This document shows, one piece after another, positions 24,867 to 39,000 of a stretch of DNA of 64,000 nucleotides. This DNA is from Manduca sexta (taxonomy: Eukaryota > Arthropoda > Insecta > Lepidoptera > Sphingidae), in the NCBI RefSeq assembly GCF_014839805.1, contig NC_051130.1, positions 7,006,001 to 7,070,000 of the forward strand, in the 5' to 3' direction. The notes below the pieces were generated by a model. It was not told where the DNA came from. It made no database searches and was given only the letters and a program-made list of their open reading frames with translations. The translations under genes were made by a program, and so were the position numbers. The stretch's first letter is position 1, and each line of letters starts with the position of its first letter.

Positions 24867-26042
24867 GTGAGTACTTTACCATTTGACATTTTCTATAGCT
24901 TTCATAAATTTTACTTAAATAGAGTTACGCAGCATAGCTCTGCATGTGTAGCGTAATATAAAAACGTGACCAGTGTCCGCTGGCTAATGGAAGTTTATTG
25001 TGTAGGTGACCATCAGCGCTCGTTTACATGTGTGCAAATCGATATATGTGCCCGATGTCACTATGACACATTTAGAATTGAATCAGTTTCTAGCTTATTA
25101 CGGTTAAAACTAGTCTAATAGTAAATACCTACATACTACATTTTCGAAACGATATATTATTATGTCAAGCAAGTTAGACGGTAGCAAATTTGGTGCTAAA
25201 TGTGAAACGTAAACATAGAGCGGAGGTTCAAATCACATTAGGCATCACAAACAATATAGAAATCCGTGACACTAGTCATGGTCTTCTTGTGAATCAGACT
25301 TTAAAATAAAATTTTGGTCAAATACAGCAACTGTGCTTTCTTCCTGTGTCGTAACTTTGGTTGCACAACTGTTCACCTATTTACCGATATTCATAGTACT
25401 ATCAAATATTTATAGGATAATTGATATTAATAATGCACCTAATGCCAAAAATATAATTAATTGATTAGCATTTCGTGGAAAAGCTGTTTTATTCCTACTG
25501 TTTATAGGTAACAAACATAATATCTCTTAGGTGTGGTATGTACCTACCTACTGATGTCAAGATAAAGCGTTTTGGCCTAACTCATACTGATAATGATAAG
25601 ATTGTGCAGAATAATATTATGTGCAATTCAATTACATAACCACGAAAAATGCACCGTAGAGAATACACTAGGTATACTAAATTTAGCACATTTAGTTATT
25701 CATTGAGTTGGATACTAAATAATTCAATTCGATACGCTAAAATATGTTGGAACGACGCGGCAAATACACAGCCGGTATATTTCGCATGGCGATATTCACT
25801 TACATAATAAGCCTTACAGCAATCTACGTTTACAAAACATTCCAGCATAATTCTATTATCCTTCCGGTTACGTTCTTAGTAACTAAATTAATATCATGAT
25901 TGCCTGTCGGGAGCGCGACGTACTTAAAACTTGAGTTTATTGCGGATAATAACATTAGCGGCGTCGCGTCGTGTAGTTTTACACAGTAAACGTAAGCGAT
26001 GAATGTGTGCGTTCCGTATGACCGTGAAAAGCCGAGTCGAGT

Positions 26043-26062
26043 CACCTGCGCGTTGTCAGGTG
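26043..26062. promoter_or_regulatory. Inverted pair of CAGGTG E-boxes
   Basis: CACCTG (26043-26048) and CAGGTG (26057-26062) face each other across 8 bases, within a GC-richer pocket of the large intron. CAGGTG is bound by Snail-type zinc fingers and E-protein bHLH factors in insects. This is only a motif observation. Confidence 0.2.
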
Positions 26063-29000
26063 TGAAGAATTGAAATTAACCGAACACGCGCTAGTTTTGT
26101 TATTCATAAAATATCAACGAATGGATATAAACCATTTCACTTGGATTACTTGATGGTGAAAATTTAATTATTTTAAAACAAGTATCAAATTTTATGCTTT
26201 ACCAATAATCCTATATTTCCTTATCATACAAAAACTGTATGATTTTACAGGGAAAAGGATAAAGACATATTTGTATACATACACATTATACACATATTTT
26301 AATGTTACCAGTACTGATTACGCGTGTAGTTCCTCTGTGATGTGAAAATGGCTAACTAATCTGGTGGTTTTTGGTTCACAGTTCAAACCAAGTATAACTA
26401 TCAATTAAAAATTGCAAAACTATGTAATGTGACCACAATCGCATTTGATTGGGTTAGTGGAATTCCCGCCGATAAATCAGGAATGAGATCACTAATGCGT
26501 CGGTAAAATGTAAATACCGGGAACCCCGAACCAGTATTCATTAAAGCGATATAAAATTATAAACAGTTATATTAAAATGTTTTTATAACTATCAATTTCC
26601 TCACATGAAATTAAACTTTATTTTGAAATTCCAATAGAACCAAAAAGCAACAATAAAAATGATTTAAATAAATGTTGACATTAAAATACTGTGGCACATA
26701 TCTTTTAATTAATGGAAGTTTAATTATGATATTGATTATCAATTCACCCCAAGTTTGCTATTTTTGATCAAATACCTAGAATTTTTCATAATAAATTTAC
26801 TTTTGTTAATATTTTTGAAGGTTTATGTTGTCACAGATTGATACATAATATTTTGTTATAATAAGTGTTCAGTATTTATCTGTGTTACTTTGCCCAAATA
26901 TTAATATCGCACACGTACCTTGTTAGTAAATGATTAAAGAACTTGAAAATAATCTTTTATGTAGGTATATACATTGTTTTAGTAAACAGAATGATCTATA
27001 TGGTTTGACGTGTAGAAGTATGACGCCTACGTAATATTTCCTAACTAAGTAAGTACTAACTACAGAATGGGCATGTCTCAATATTTTATATTTTACGTCG
27101 TAATATGTACTTATTAAGAAATGAGTTAGGTATATATATATGTTTATCTTACCGATTGTTATCGTTATTATTTTAGTACGGTACCGACGGGCTTTTTTAA
27201 TTTAAAAAATATTATCAAAAATATTTTGTGTTTACTAAATGTTTTAAGAGTAAAAGTAGAGTTGTTTACCAAGTAATAGAGTCTAAAATTCATAACGTGA
27301 AAACATAATATGTATTTAATAATAAGAAGTACCCAATAATTAAGTACTAACACAAATATAATTCACTCAGCATTTACAAATTATATATAATTATGTTTGT
27401 ACCGACACAATTTTCGAAACAAATGTTAAATATAATATCATAACAATGTTTACTAAACATTAAAGTGCCATATTTTATTTTCGTTGTTGTTTTTACTAAG
27501 AATTGCAGCTTGCAACGAAACAAAACATTCTTTACACCATGAACCTGGCATTGTGCCTAGTCGGTAGAAACACGTAATTTGTTTGTCCGTTTTGTTCATC
27601 AATGTCATGGCCAATCATCTTAGTAATTTATTCTCGCACGAATATTTTTAAATTATCACTATTATAAAATCGATCATCGACTTTGCAATCGAATTGATAT
27701 GTTTTCTTACTTGTCTTTTTATAAAGGGCTTGTAATTGAGATTGGTTTATAGTGTGCATACATGACATGGACTTGCCATTTATCTTGTTTAAGATTAAAA
27801 TAGATAGCTGTGATAACTTGGTGACCTAAATTGTAAATCTTGTCTGCTTAGCGTCTGCTTTAGACGTTTTCTCACTATATTTGAAACCTGTTTAATGTAA
27901 AAATGTTAAGAAATAGTTGTACTCCAAAACGTATTATATGTATCTTATCATACAACATTTAATTCCACTGTAAAACGGCTAGAACTTATTTCCCAGCAAT
28001 TTATTATTAACTATCTATTTCCCAGCAAAGAAAATATGCGGTGTTAAAACATTAATCCTAATATAGTAAGGTCGGAAGACATGAGTAATAGTTTTGAGAG
28101 CTAAGCCTTATTAGTTACAACATAGGATTCGTGTGGGTGGAATCGGGACACAGTGCAATCACTTTTGGCCTCAATACCAAACGTTCATTAGACAGAGACA
28201 TTTTATCTTCCTTCTGGAATTTTAAGTCGGTAAAGAGGGTTTCGTCATTAACATTTGTTTTGTTCAAGTTAATGTGCATCTAGATAATGAACACTGGCGT
28301 TTCAATATTTTATCATGAGGGAGAGCTCTATTGACAACATGTTTTATGCTTTCGTGTTCAATACAATTTTTTTGATTGGAAAAAATATTTTGGTTTGTCA
28401 TTGGTGTTTTGGTTTTTTTCCAATCTACATTATGCTATATTTAGTAGGTATTATTCAAACAATTACTATATATGTGACATGTAGTCCCCGAAAAGCATAT
28501 TGATATCCACTGCTCTCACTAATAGATTTGACAGTAATAAATGCAAGTCAGTCCGTCACAAAATGCCGTTGGCCTGGCGATAGAGTAAATTAATGTTGAT
28601 TACTTTTAATCGACTGCTCTAAATTACCTCAGCTCTCAATACCTATATTATGGGATATATGAATTGTATTATATTTATGCTTTATTCACCACGTGGGCAA
28701 ACATAGTTGCATGTATGATAAGTCAAGGAACATTAGAATAGTTTTATGTTATAGCTTTGTTATTTTTTAAGGATAAAACTCACAACATTTGTTCATCTAG
28801 GTCTATAATAGGAAGTGCCATAGTCTGTACAATCAGGAAGTAGTAAACACTATATTGATTTGACTCAGAATTTTAGTATAATCTGATGAAAAAAATGATT
28901 ATTATACACCTTTAATAATAAATATAATTGGATCTGTTATAAAGAACGAATTAAACTATGAGTAAGTAGGTACTTTGCTATTTTGGCCTTATTTTCACTA

Positions 29001-30982
29001 AAAGTCGTATTGGCGAGTCATAGACGCTATATAAACAATTAAAACTTTTATTTTTACTAGCATACCGGATAAAAGTAAAGCATAAAAATAAATAATGTTC
29101 ATCTTTGAATTGGAAGGACTTAGCAACATAAATGAATGCCGCAGCAAAATCTTATTATCCATGTCTGACAGACCTCAATAGGATTGACGGCCCACTCGTC
29201 TCAGCCCACGTTCATCCCAAAAATTATTACCAGATTGCTCCAAACGACTCTACAATTATTCGATTTACTGACGCCGCTAGTAGCAGGTTATAAAATACCG
29301 CTTACCATATTTGAACTACACGACAGACCTCATGTATTAGAACGTTTTGGATAGGTCAACGGTTCAGTACCTATTTACTAATAAATGTTTTGATCAATAT
29401 TTACTGTCGCGTGTTTTACGTTAATGGACAAAAAGTATATCGTATAGACAGTGTGGTTGGCACATGACGTTGGAAAAAATGAAAGCCAATGGTATATTAA
29501 CGCACTATTGAAGTCAGCTATAAAATGTTCGATAAGGCTTTATTTTATATGAGAAATGTTATTAGTGTTTAATGATCTTTCTAGTCTCTAGGCTATGAAT
29601 ACTTATATTGTTGATATAATATCGACTGCAGACGTTTTCGCTTTTAGAAAGCCCAGGTTTTAAACTTTTTAAATGTTAAAAGATATTTTTCTCCGATTGA
29701 TAGTGGGATGAGAAGATAATAAATGTGATACTTTGTTATGTCTTTAAATGTCTCGAACGCCACCGACGCAATATTTCTAAAAACAACAAACATGTTTACT
29801 GAAAACTTACTATTATTAAAATATGAAATTATTTCTTTTTCTTGAATTTATGTAGGCGTGTTTGGTAAATAGTGTTACGTAATTATTTTTGTATATTTGG
29901 TAACAAAAGTTATTTCAGTATCGAACATTGAAACTGCATCGTATCACGCCATAGCGTGATTGAATGTTTTAGCGATGGCTAAACGAAGGACATGTTTGAA
30001 CATTGATGAAAGTAAATATCTTTTAGTGCTTGTTTTTTTTCTATAATAGTTATTTTATATAAATATTTTCTCATAAGTTCTTAATTTTATATTTATAAAT
30101 ACAAATTACATGTAAAGTTATTGTCATTTTAACTTTCTTATAAAACAATTTATTTGAGTTTTTTTATGCTTGATTTGTAAGCATTAGAATGGAATTTCTG
30201 TGTTACCTGTTAGATTTTGCAATAGGCGCTTCCCGTGCCTGGTACGCGCATCTAGGTACCATTATCTATTGCTCGGAGCTTTTGTACTGTCTTCACTCTT
30301 GTGCAACGATTGTGGAGTTTGAAAACCATACAAAGTATTACATTCCTTGACTGTTACATTCTAACTACAGTTTTTATACATTTTCTTCTAGTGTACTTAT
30401 TCAAACATAATAATGTAAATTAAGAAATGGCAACAGTTCATTGCTTGAAACATTGAGCGCTTGCGACGCTTGCCCCCTTTTTTGCGATTATAGGCTCTCT
30501 ACAATATTCTAAGTACCTATTCCCTGTCTTACTTTTCGAATTTCTTCTACTAATACGGAGTATATAATCACTACCTACTTCCCATAAAGCAAATTCTAGA
30601 TACTATAACTTAAAATGAAATGTAGAAGAAATCAGAACTAGTTTAGCCGCTAGTCTTGTGAAAGTCGTATCTGTAGCTTGTGCTTACTATACACAGTAAA
30701 AATATAAACTCGTTATCTATACGGTATTACTAAAAATATTAATTAATTAGGCATCGATTTTACAACTGCTTTATTGCGCTATAAATGGATAGGCTTAAGG
30801 TTTAGCTTTTGCATAGAGTATTAAGTCGCTTACAGCAATTAATGTCTTTCAAACACGGTTCATGACGTCAGCCCATGGCAGTAAAGGGAATTTAATTTTA
30901 ACTTAATCGCGTTGTATAGATAGCTGTTATAAAGTTTAATTGCTGATAAGTTTAGATTATTTGCAAAAGATTATATTTAATA

Positions 30983-31470
30983 TGGCTTTTGTTCGTGGCT
31001 TCGCCCGCGTGATAGAATTTTCCGAGATAAAAGTTCTGCTATGTATTTTCCCTGGTATAAAAAACTAGCCTATGTCCTTTTCAGTGTACCAAATATTCTC
31101 CATACCAAATATCCGTTGAGTAGTTTTTGAGTTTATCGTGTCCAATCAGGCAGATTGAAGGGGGACCTTGTTTTATAGTATATTTTAAATCTTTTTAAGA
31201 GGACAATTTTCGACATACATAATTGTAACTTTAACTGTTTATGCAGCGCACGAAACTGTAGCTTTCAAAAAGAATAAATTTTTCCCTTTTTTGCAACAAT
31301 TTTCATTGATGTTTCGCTCTTATTGGTCATAGCGTGATGTTATATAGCCTATAGTCTTTCTCGATAAACGGCTATTCAACACTAAACTAATTAAATTCGA
31401 ATCAGTAGTTCCTGAGATTAGCGCTTCCAAACAAATAAACAAACTCTTTAGTTGTATAATAGTATAGATA
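30983..31470 (+). mobile_element. RTE-like retroelement copy, single tail unit
   Basis: This copy is collinear with the 17.5-kb element: 'ggcttttgttcgtggcttcg', 'agcctatgtccttt', 'ctccataccaaat', then one tail unit ('cttattggtcatagcgtgat', 'cagtagttcctgagattagc'), a short AAAC stretch, 'aactctttagttgtataat' and 'agtatagata'. It has only one copy of the 123-bp unit. It lies within the large intron in the same orientation as the gene. Confidence 0.65.
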
Positions 31471-31967
31471 GATAAAGAATCAGTAAGCATTAAAGTAAAT
31501 TGTTTTCGGCACTGTAATCAAGTATGAATTGGTAGTTATGTACGATGTTATCTAATACGTGAAAACTTTCATACAATTATGAAGTACTTTATGTTTACTT
31601 ATACAAGAATTATAATGTTATCTCGTCGATAAGGATATGTTTTTATCTGGACACATTTGTTATTGCTCATACCTATTGTGTTATTTTAAATATAATCAAT
31701 TAGAATTCGTTCACCGCCATCATAGATATATATCATCTTTAACAAAGTGTATTTTAAACGGGGAAAGATATTATGTAAATGACGGAATAGCCTTCAATAT
31801 ATAATACACAGACCTGTATTTAGTCGCGCCAGCCGTGACCTTAAGCTGACCTTTATTTTATGTCTCGGTAAATTTATTCCTATAATTGCAAGTAAGATAT
31901 GAATCGTTGCTGAGTGTCGGTCTATCTTTGGACACGAAAACAAAGAGGCGGTCGTTCGGGTCGGCCC

Positions 31968-32001
31968 TCAGTTCACGTCCAATAGCGTCTGCGTCGAGAT
32001 A
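31968..32001 (+). promoter_or_regulatory. Candidate internal core promoter (Inr + DPE)
   Basis: TCAGTT (31968-31973) is a perfect arthropod initiator. Counting its A (31970) as +1, bases +28 to +32 read AGATA (31997-32001), a perfect fit to the downstream promoter element RGWYV at the required spacing. The surrounding 100 bases are GC-richer than the intron. A possible donor ('ctctg|gtgaat') follows at about 32008. It could drive an alternative transcript of the giant gene, but I found no downstream ATG exon in the right phase. Confidence 0.35.
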
Positions 32002-32447
32002 AGCTCTGGTGAATCGTGTGTTGTATTGAATACCAATAACTAATTCATATTCTTATCATTTGTCACGTTTTTGAACACGTTTTCTGCATTTTTTGTTTTG
32101 TGAATTTCTTGTTAAATACCAAAGAAGTCCAAAATTGGTTAACGTATTTATTCTGTTAGATTTTAAACCACTGTTTGATGTTTGGTAAATATAAAAATGA
32201 AATCAACTGCAATATTCAAACCTTGACAAAGAACGATAATGCTGATGTATTCGACGTGGGATTGTGCCCGTGTCTACAATATTGATTTTAACGCTGATGT
32301 TGAATAATGAAATGAGTAGGCACAACGAAGACTAAAATGGGTCGATCAAGTCCGCACTGCCTACTTAAATTTGTTTGTCTGATTATAAGCATATTTATGT
32401 GTATTCCAACGCTACCACTGAAATTCATTAAAAGTAAATCTACATTT

Positions 32448-32756
32448 TGATGTGGAATGTTGGGAGCTAAGCAAAGTAAAGCATCACTTTTCCCGTTTAT
32501 ACATGGGTCGTACATGTCGACTAAGATATTTTGCTATTGAAGACGTAGGTACGCCTACAGTGCTTTATAATTCATACACATTTATAAAGAAACCAATATG
32601 TACATACATTTTGAACTGGGATGTGTGGAGGTCAACAGAGTGAAACATCACTATTCCCGTTCGTACATGGATGTCGTACAAGTCGACTAAGATATTTTGC
32701 TATTGAGGACGTAGGTATGCCTGCAGCGCTTCATATACATACATTTGTAGGGAAAA
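32448..32756 (+). repeat. Diverged tandem duplication, about 166-bp period
   Basis: The string 'tcgactaagatattttgc' followed by 'tattga(a/g)gacgtaggta' occurs at 32517 and again at 32683. Matching flanks ('gatgtg', 'catcact', 'ttcccgtt', 'tacatgg') extend the similarity over about 140 bases per copy. No coding function or known family is recognised. Confidence 0.8.
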
Positions 32757-35700
32757 ATACTTAATGCAAAATCAGAATTGGGTTTCATTTAAGCAAACAC
32801 TAGGTTAAACAACTGACCTAGTAGGCATTACACATATAATCTCGTCATTTCTGTGAATTCTGAAGGTGAGGTCAACACGATGATAAAATTTTACTCATTA
32901 CAAAACCGCGTTGCGCGGTAACGTTTAAATGTTAATTCGAGTGATATAGCATTTAAGGAAAGATAACTTTATCAATCACCCTCTATATGTATATTGAATA
33001 GGTGGATTGTGGAATAACAAAAACTGGTTTGTAGACGTTTTACGAACATATATTTTCATGTTATTCCATCACCAAGTAAAATTTTATAAGTTCAGTTTTG
33101 TTACTCAGGTATGATTAGATACCTTTTATATTGATCTATCAATTCCAACGTACAATATATTAAAATTAGGGATACAATTAACAAAAACTACGGTAGTTTC
33201 TCAGAATATTGTATACATTTCAACGCACTATATAGGCGAAAAAAAACAATACAAATAAACAGTAGTGTGATAGAGGTTTTGCGGTTTGCGCAGGCGCAGA
33301 GTACTCGAGTGTGACACGTGAGGCTTACGTGTGCGGTCGCCGTGACCGAGAGTTTTGTTATGGCTTGCAACATTCCCAACCTATGCAGGAAAAAGGCTTT
33401 GTACTGCGTTATGTTCCACTGGTGACTAGAACTATCAGTGTAATAGTCATGCTCTTGCTAAATCAACATATCGTACGAGCGTGACCATTCGTCGAGTTGA
33501 TGTCACCTCGATGATTACGGTTTATTTTGAGATGATTTATGGCATGGGTGACATTATGTTCCTTTGATATGGTTTAATATAAGTAACAGGAATAGACCAA
33601 ATTTTCTTTGAGGAAACAAATTGTTGCACCGGTTAAGGATCCAAATCACAATAAATCTCCTACCTATCGAAATATTATTAGAATATTTTTTCGTAATGAT
33701 TTGAAGTTAATGGTTCAAACTATGACGGTATTGTTTTAAATTTAAATTTCTATCACGATGCAATAGGTACATATGACAACTTACTTTAGATGATAATAAG
33801 TAAACAAGCCTTGCAGTGCTGATGTTTGTTTGCGAACAAACAGTAAAAATGAATTCATCGAATTATTATTGCAAGTTGATGTAATCACGTTACTCGCAAA
33901 TCGTTCTCTGACCAATACAATAATGTATTTCGCCCGAAGTGGATGAGGTCACTTTAAACATGAGCACAAAGACGCCTGATACATGCGACCTAATTGGCAT
34001 TAAGGAGTCAGACATTTAGAAGAAAATTCTAATTATAGAATGCTTTGATTGCTCTGTCTGTTATTTTATATTTTGTTAATGTAGTACATATTATGTACTT
34101 ACTCTGTGATATTGTAATATCTAGAGTTTGTTGGTTATTCCTAAGAAGTAGATACATATATTTAGGACTACAATGTCGGCTGTCGATGTCAAATATTCAT
34201 ATTTTCGATATAGTTCTGTTACAACATACTTAAATCTCTGTTTGGTCAGAATTAAGCCTCTGAAAAGTGAACAAAATATACGGTTTTAAACAATAAAACT
34301 GTCATTAATATGCAGTAGTCGATGAGTCTATCAAATGTATAATTAGTAGCATTACATATAACTTACGAGGCACGAGACAGGTAAGGCTTGGTGTTAATAT
34401 CATGAGTATTCAATCCACGCCCCGACCACAAAAAGGATCGACAAGCCTAGATAACCATATCGGGTGACTTTGATAATTGCACGTTCGTATATGGTATAGG
34501 AAATCACCGTATAATGTTTTGTACTTATGTTTCAGGATAATGTGAGGGTATTAAGTCTAATCTAAGGGCACTGAAACATAAGTGACGTATTAAGGTGATT
34601 CCTCACGTGCGGAGACCGGAAGGTCAAACTAAATTTATATATATATTCCAAACAATGTGCAGGTAGTGAAATCATTTTAGCGTATTTCCAACGTAACATC
34701 GTTAAAACTGAATAACAAATAATATTATGTTTTGTTTTCAAATAAAAACTTAATTTGGTTGTATTATGTTATACCTAAAGAAATAAGATTAAATGTTTGT
34801 AATTAGGAAGTAAGTCTGGATTCTTTCTGGCTGATTTCGGGAATGAGTAAACAGATTTATAAAATTGTTTCACTGTTGGAAAGCTACACTATCCTAGAGT
34901 TATATAGATCATATTTTATTTTGATTGCACTACTCTCGTTTTAAATGGAATTCCAGACATTCGCGGTAGCCTGTATTGATCAACAAAATGTAACCTTCAT
35001 TCATTTCCATGTTATTTGTGATTCATAATTATTCAAGTAAATATAGCCGGTATAAATCAATTTAATTTCTTGAAATCCTAAAATAAAACACTTTTAGCCC
35101 TGTTTATAATCTGCATCTTTGTCCTTTACCCAGACAGAGAAGGTGAGCCAGTGTGGAGGTCACCCACTTTTCGGTGGGATGTATAATTATGGATTTCGAT
35201 ATTACAGCTACGTGGCTCATCGAGGGCTGGTTGCATGATTAAAGCATGCATTTAATATAATATTCGAATGAGCTGTACTCCTCACGTACTTTCCTTTACC
35301 GTTATTTAATAAAATGTTGTGGGATTAAATATACTAGCATCGGCGAGATTTCTTTACAATTTTACGGTCTCCAGCTAAAACAGATGCGGTTTCTCCAAAG
35401 ATTGCGTTTGATTTTATAATATTAGTATAAAAGTACTGAAATAAATACGAATAAACATTTTGTTTGTTTTGTGTTTTTTGCTTGCGACTCTAACCGCGTA
35501 AAATTTGTCTTAGCGATGATATAGGGTCCTATCAAAGGAATTTTCAAAATTGGATCCTTAATTTCAAAGGTTGCTTCACAGATTTGGTTTAAATTTACAA
35601 ATATATATTTTTTATGTTGGTATAAAACAAAGATTAAGACACCATTAAGAGCTATTCAATCAGACGGATGTGTTGATTCGTTTTTAAATGATATTGGAAT

Positions 35701-35908
35701 GATGCCATTATGATGATGTTAATATCTAATTAATCACCTTTAATATTTTTTCACTTGGATGAACATACGTTTAAGATAAAACAATTATATATTTTTACGA
35801 TTGAAGTAAATTCTAATAACTGCTCACTTTTCATATGTCTAATATACTTAAACAGGACCTTTAAAGCACTATAGCGGCACATTGATGGTGTATGTGTTTA
35901 CCATTGTG

Positions 35909-36044
35909 TTAAGGCGTTATGCCTCTTTCCAAGAACATTTTACATCCTTTACTTATTGTATGCAAATTTCCGTTCGGATCACACACAACGGTACGTGCCC
36001 GAGTAACGTGACATCCATAAGATTTGCAACATTCTAGTTTATAC
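35909..36044 (-). other. Possible Cys-rich minus-strand exon (weak)
   Basis: A minus-strand open segment after a possible 'caattatag' acceptor encodes a Cys-rich stretch with CCKSYGCHV, VVCDPNGNLHT, ISKGCKMFLERG and a stop at 35909. The 'VCDPNGN...C' pattern faintly resembles a Kazal inhibitor core, but the spacing is not classical. It may belong to a nested gene together with open segments at 37.87-38.15, 38.53-38.80 and 39.00-39.15 kb. No complete gene model can be built by eye. Confidence 0.2.
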
Positions 36045-39000
36045 CTATAATTGTATGTACTAAATACTAGTGTATGTTTATCTTTCATACACAACTGCAT
36101 TTTCTTTAGTATGTCGTCATACTTACATTTAGACAGCATTAAAATACTTTACGGATTAGATAAAGTAAGTCGTTACATTATACTGATATGAATTGACTGC
36201 AGCCACTATGATATAAAGGCCAATTCTTACCGCTTAGGATGTTGATGGACAAGAGAGTAATATCTCGTGATGGAACGAGAGCAATAAGCAAAGTGCTCGA
36301 CTGCACATTACTCGCCCACTTGTGGCTAGATCCTTAATTGAAAAATACTCGGCATTGAATTGACCTTTGTGCCTCCTCAAGTTGTTTAGATCGAGATGCA
36401 TAAAGCAATTTCTAATGTATGTACGGATCTGGGACAGTAGAAGCTTATGTAACAGACTGGTCGTGTTTTTTCAATCGTTATTAATACCTTGGTCGTCTGA
36501 CTTTGGTATTATGAAGTCGCGACATTTACAGTACTTAATTCTTTATTTGAACTAAAATGTTATCCGAAAATTTATGTTTTATAATTGTCAGTGCAGTTTT
36601 CAAAGTTTTTATGGTAGTCTACATACAGCATACATATATGTTTCTTAATTATTTTGTTTCATCATAAAACAATTCTTACTGTCGAAATGTCAATCGGAAA
36701 TTGTTTTCCGGCGAGACATTTAACCAATGTCACAGTGTTATTATATTTCACCTACGTATAAATCCAATACGAATACAAATATGGTGGTGACCGTTATACC
36801 TATAATTGTTATTAAAATAATTGTACTTAATAAACTAAAAACTATATCTACAACATGTATAGCAATTTCAATTTTAACAACAAAATAATAAACATCAAGA
36901 CGTGAACTGATTTACAACGTAAAAAGGGTACAGTGATTAAAATTAACAGCATTTGCAGTCAGACGATTTTCTTAGAATAACATGTGTGGTTTGGTTTCTG
37001 ATTTGAAACTGTCCTTTTTTGCCTTTCGTCTTCCATTTGTATTATAATTTGCATTAATCAACGCCTGATATAATCTTTCCTTCTTCAGGTTTACATGTCC
37101 TTACATTGTTATCGATCATTATTGAAATCTTTACGTTAATGAAGCCAGCTGTAACGTTTTTGTTCCCAGCAAACAAATTCTCACGTTGATCGCGTGAGAG
37201 AAATGTAAAAGCTGGCTATTGTAAATAAAATCGGCACGGCAGCGCCAATTAGAAAGATATGTGACGTGTAAAGTGGTGCAGGCTGCGACCTCAGGCAGCT
37301 CTATTCGCGGCGATGATATCACCGCTCGGAGCCCACGTCCTCGCCTCGAACAAACTCGTTTGTTGTTTACTTGTCTCGATGTATCAACTTGGCGATTCTG
37401 AACGCAGGACGTCATGTATCAAGTAAGACTTGCCTGACGTCATCGCTGCTAGTTTCACAATTTTTCTTTATAGAGAAACAATAATATTGCACTTCCTGTT
37501 GATATCATAATCTGGAAATATTTTATATTATTTTTACTTACTACTTCTTGTTATAATGTTACTGCAGCGATCTATACAATTTGCAGACCATAGATACAAT
37601 TTAAAATGTTTCTAAATTGTAATGTTATATCCTTGAAGCAAGAATTTTGCCTTTTATTTTGTTCAAAGCTATAATAATATAATGTTACATCGAGTAAATC
37701 TTTGCGTGCTCTAGCTCCAGAGCTGCCCAAAACCGGCTCTAGATTTAGATTATGTTTGTTTTTTGTTTGCCAGGAAACTCGTAAGACGCCGATGTTAAAA
37801 TGGCATAAATATTATAGTCTCCTAATACCAAAACAATTTGTTCAGCCAGAAGTACATTATATTTAATTAGTTTTATTGTAATACAATTCAATTACACACG
37901 ATCCAGAAGGCTAGCTCTCGAGGAAGTAACAAGGTTTAATATTTTAAGCAACATTTTCATACGAAGTGTATGGTGATTACGTAATTTTTGGAGAATTGCG
38001 TGCCGGTTCGTAGCTTTAGGAGGCATGACAGGTAGGCCATATGGTCGACGACCTTGTCTAGCTACAGCTCGAGTGACTGGCGAACTGTTCGTACACCTAC
38101 ACTCGTAATTTCCAATTTTCGTTCGTGCTTGAGTAGTCGATGCAAAATATGTTTAAAAACTGATACGTTTGTCCATTTAGCAACGAGATTAGATATGTTA
38201 TCTTGCATTTTTAAATATCAATGACCCCAGCATAGTCATTGTAGCTATTGTAAGAATGTAAAGAAAAAAAGATAGATAGATAATGAAGCGAAAAGAAAAC
38301 TTTTGTATGTTATTTTTTACGGTTTACTTGTAAAATGTTAGTCATCGTTATTTGTTGAATATTCTTCTTTTTTTTTCGATACTGATATCAAATATGCGGC
38401 ACATAAAGACAACAGTTACATGTATAATGTTTATATCTCAAGTTGCTTTTTAAATGTCGGAGCAAAAAATGGTACGTGTATTGTGCAACGGTAGAATGTA
38501 GACTGGTAGAGCCTGGAGTTTCTTGCCTATCTCGGGTCTGCCGATCTGGTTTTACACCGCGAGCCTTCTATAGTCTCATTTAAATACTTGTTTGGCATCA
38601 AGCCGTTTTTGGGCGGGTTCTTGAGACGGCTTTCCAACTCCTGCGCATTGGGGTCGTGTTTTTTGTTAACCATAAGAGTAAAGATTCTGTGCGTCCAACT
38701 GAACATCACGACATTGCTTTTGTATGTGTATAAATTACAAAAGAATTTTTCGTGAAGCCCGCCGCAGTCTGCGATATTTATACGTAGTTCCACGTACTCG
38801 GTGAAACTCGTTTGACTGGTGGCGAATACGAAATTACTTTCTGTGAATAGAATTATATTAAGTATGCAAATTTTTGCTATATTTACGTTTTGTCGTATCA
38901 ACGTTTTGATTATGAGGTGAATTGTTTAATAAGGATGTCCCGTATGTGGCGAATTAACTGCGAGTTGTATAGAAATATAAAACATGGTATGTTGATAACT

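Noticed and set aside
9506..37442. Three perfect CRE palindromes (TGACGTCA at 9506, 30863 and 37435) in a window that also carries CRTC
   Set aside because: About one is expected by chance in 64 kb, none lies near the CRTC promoter (outside the window), and three is only a mild excess. No link can be claimed.
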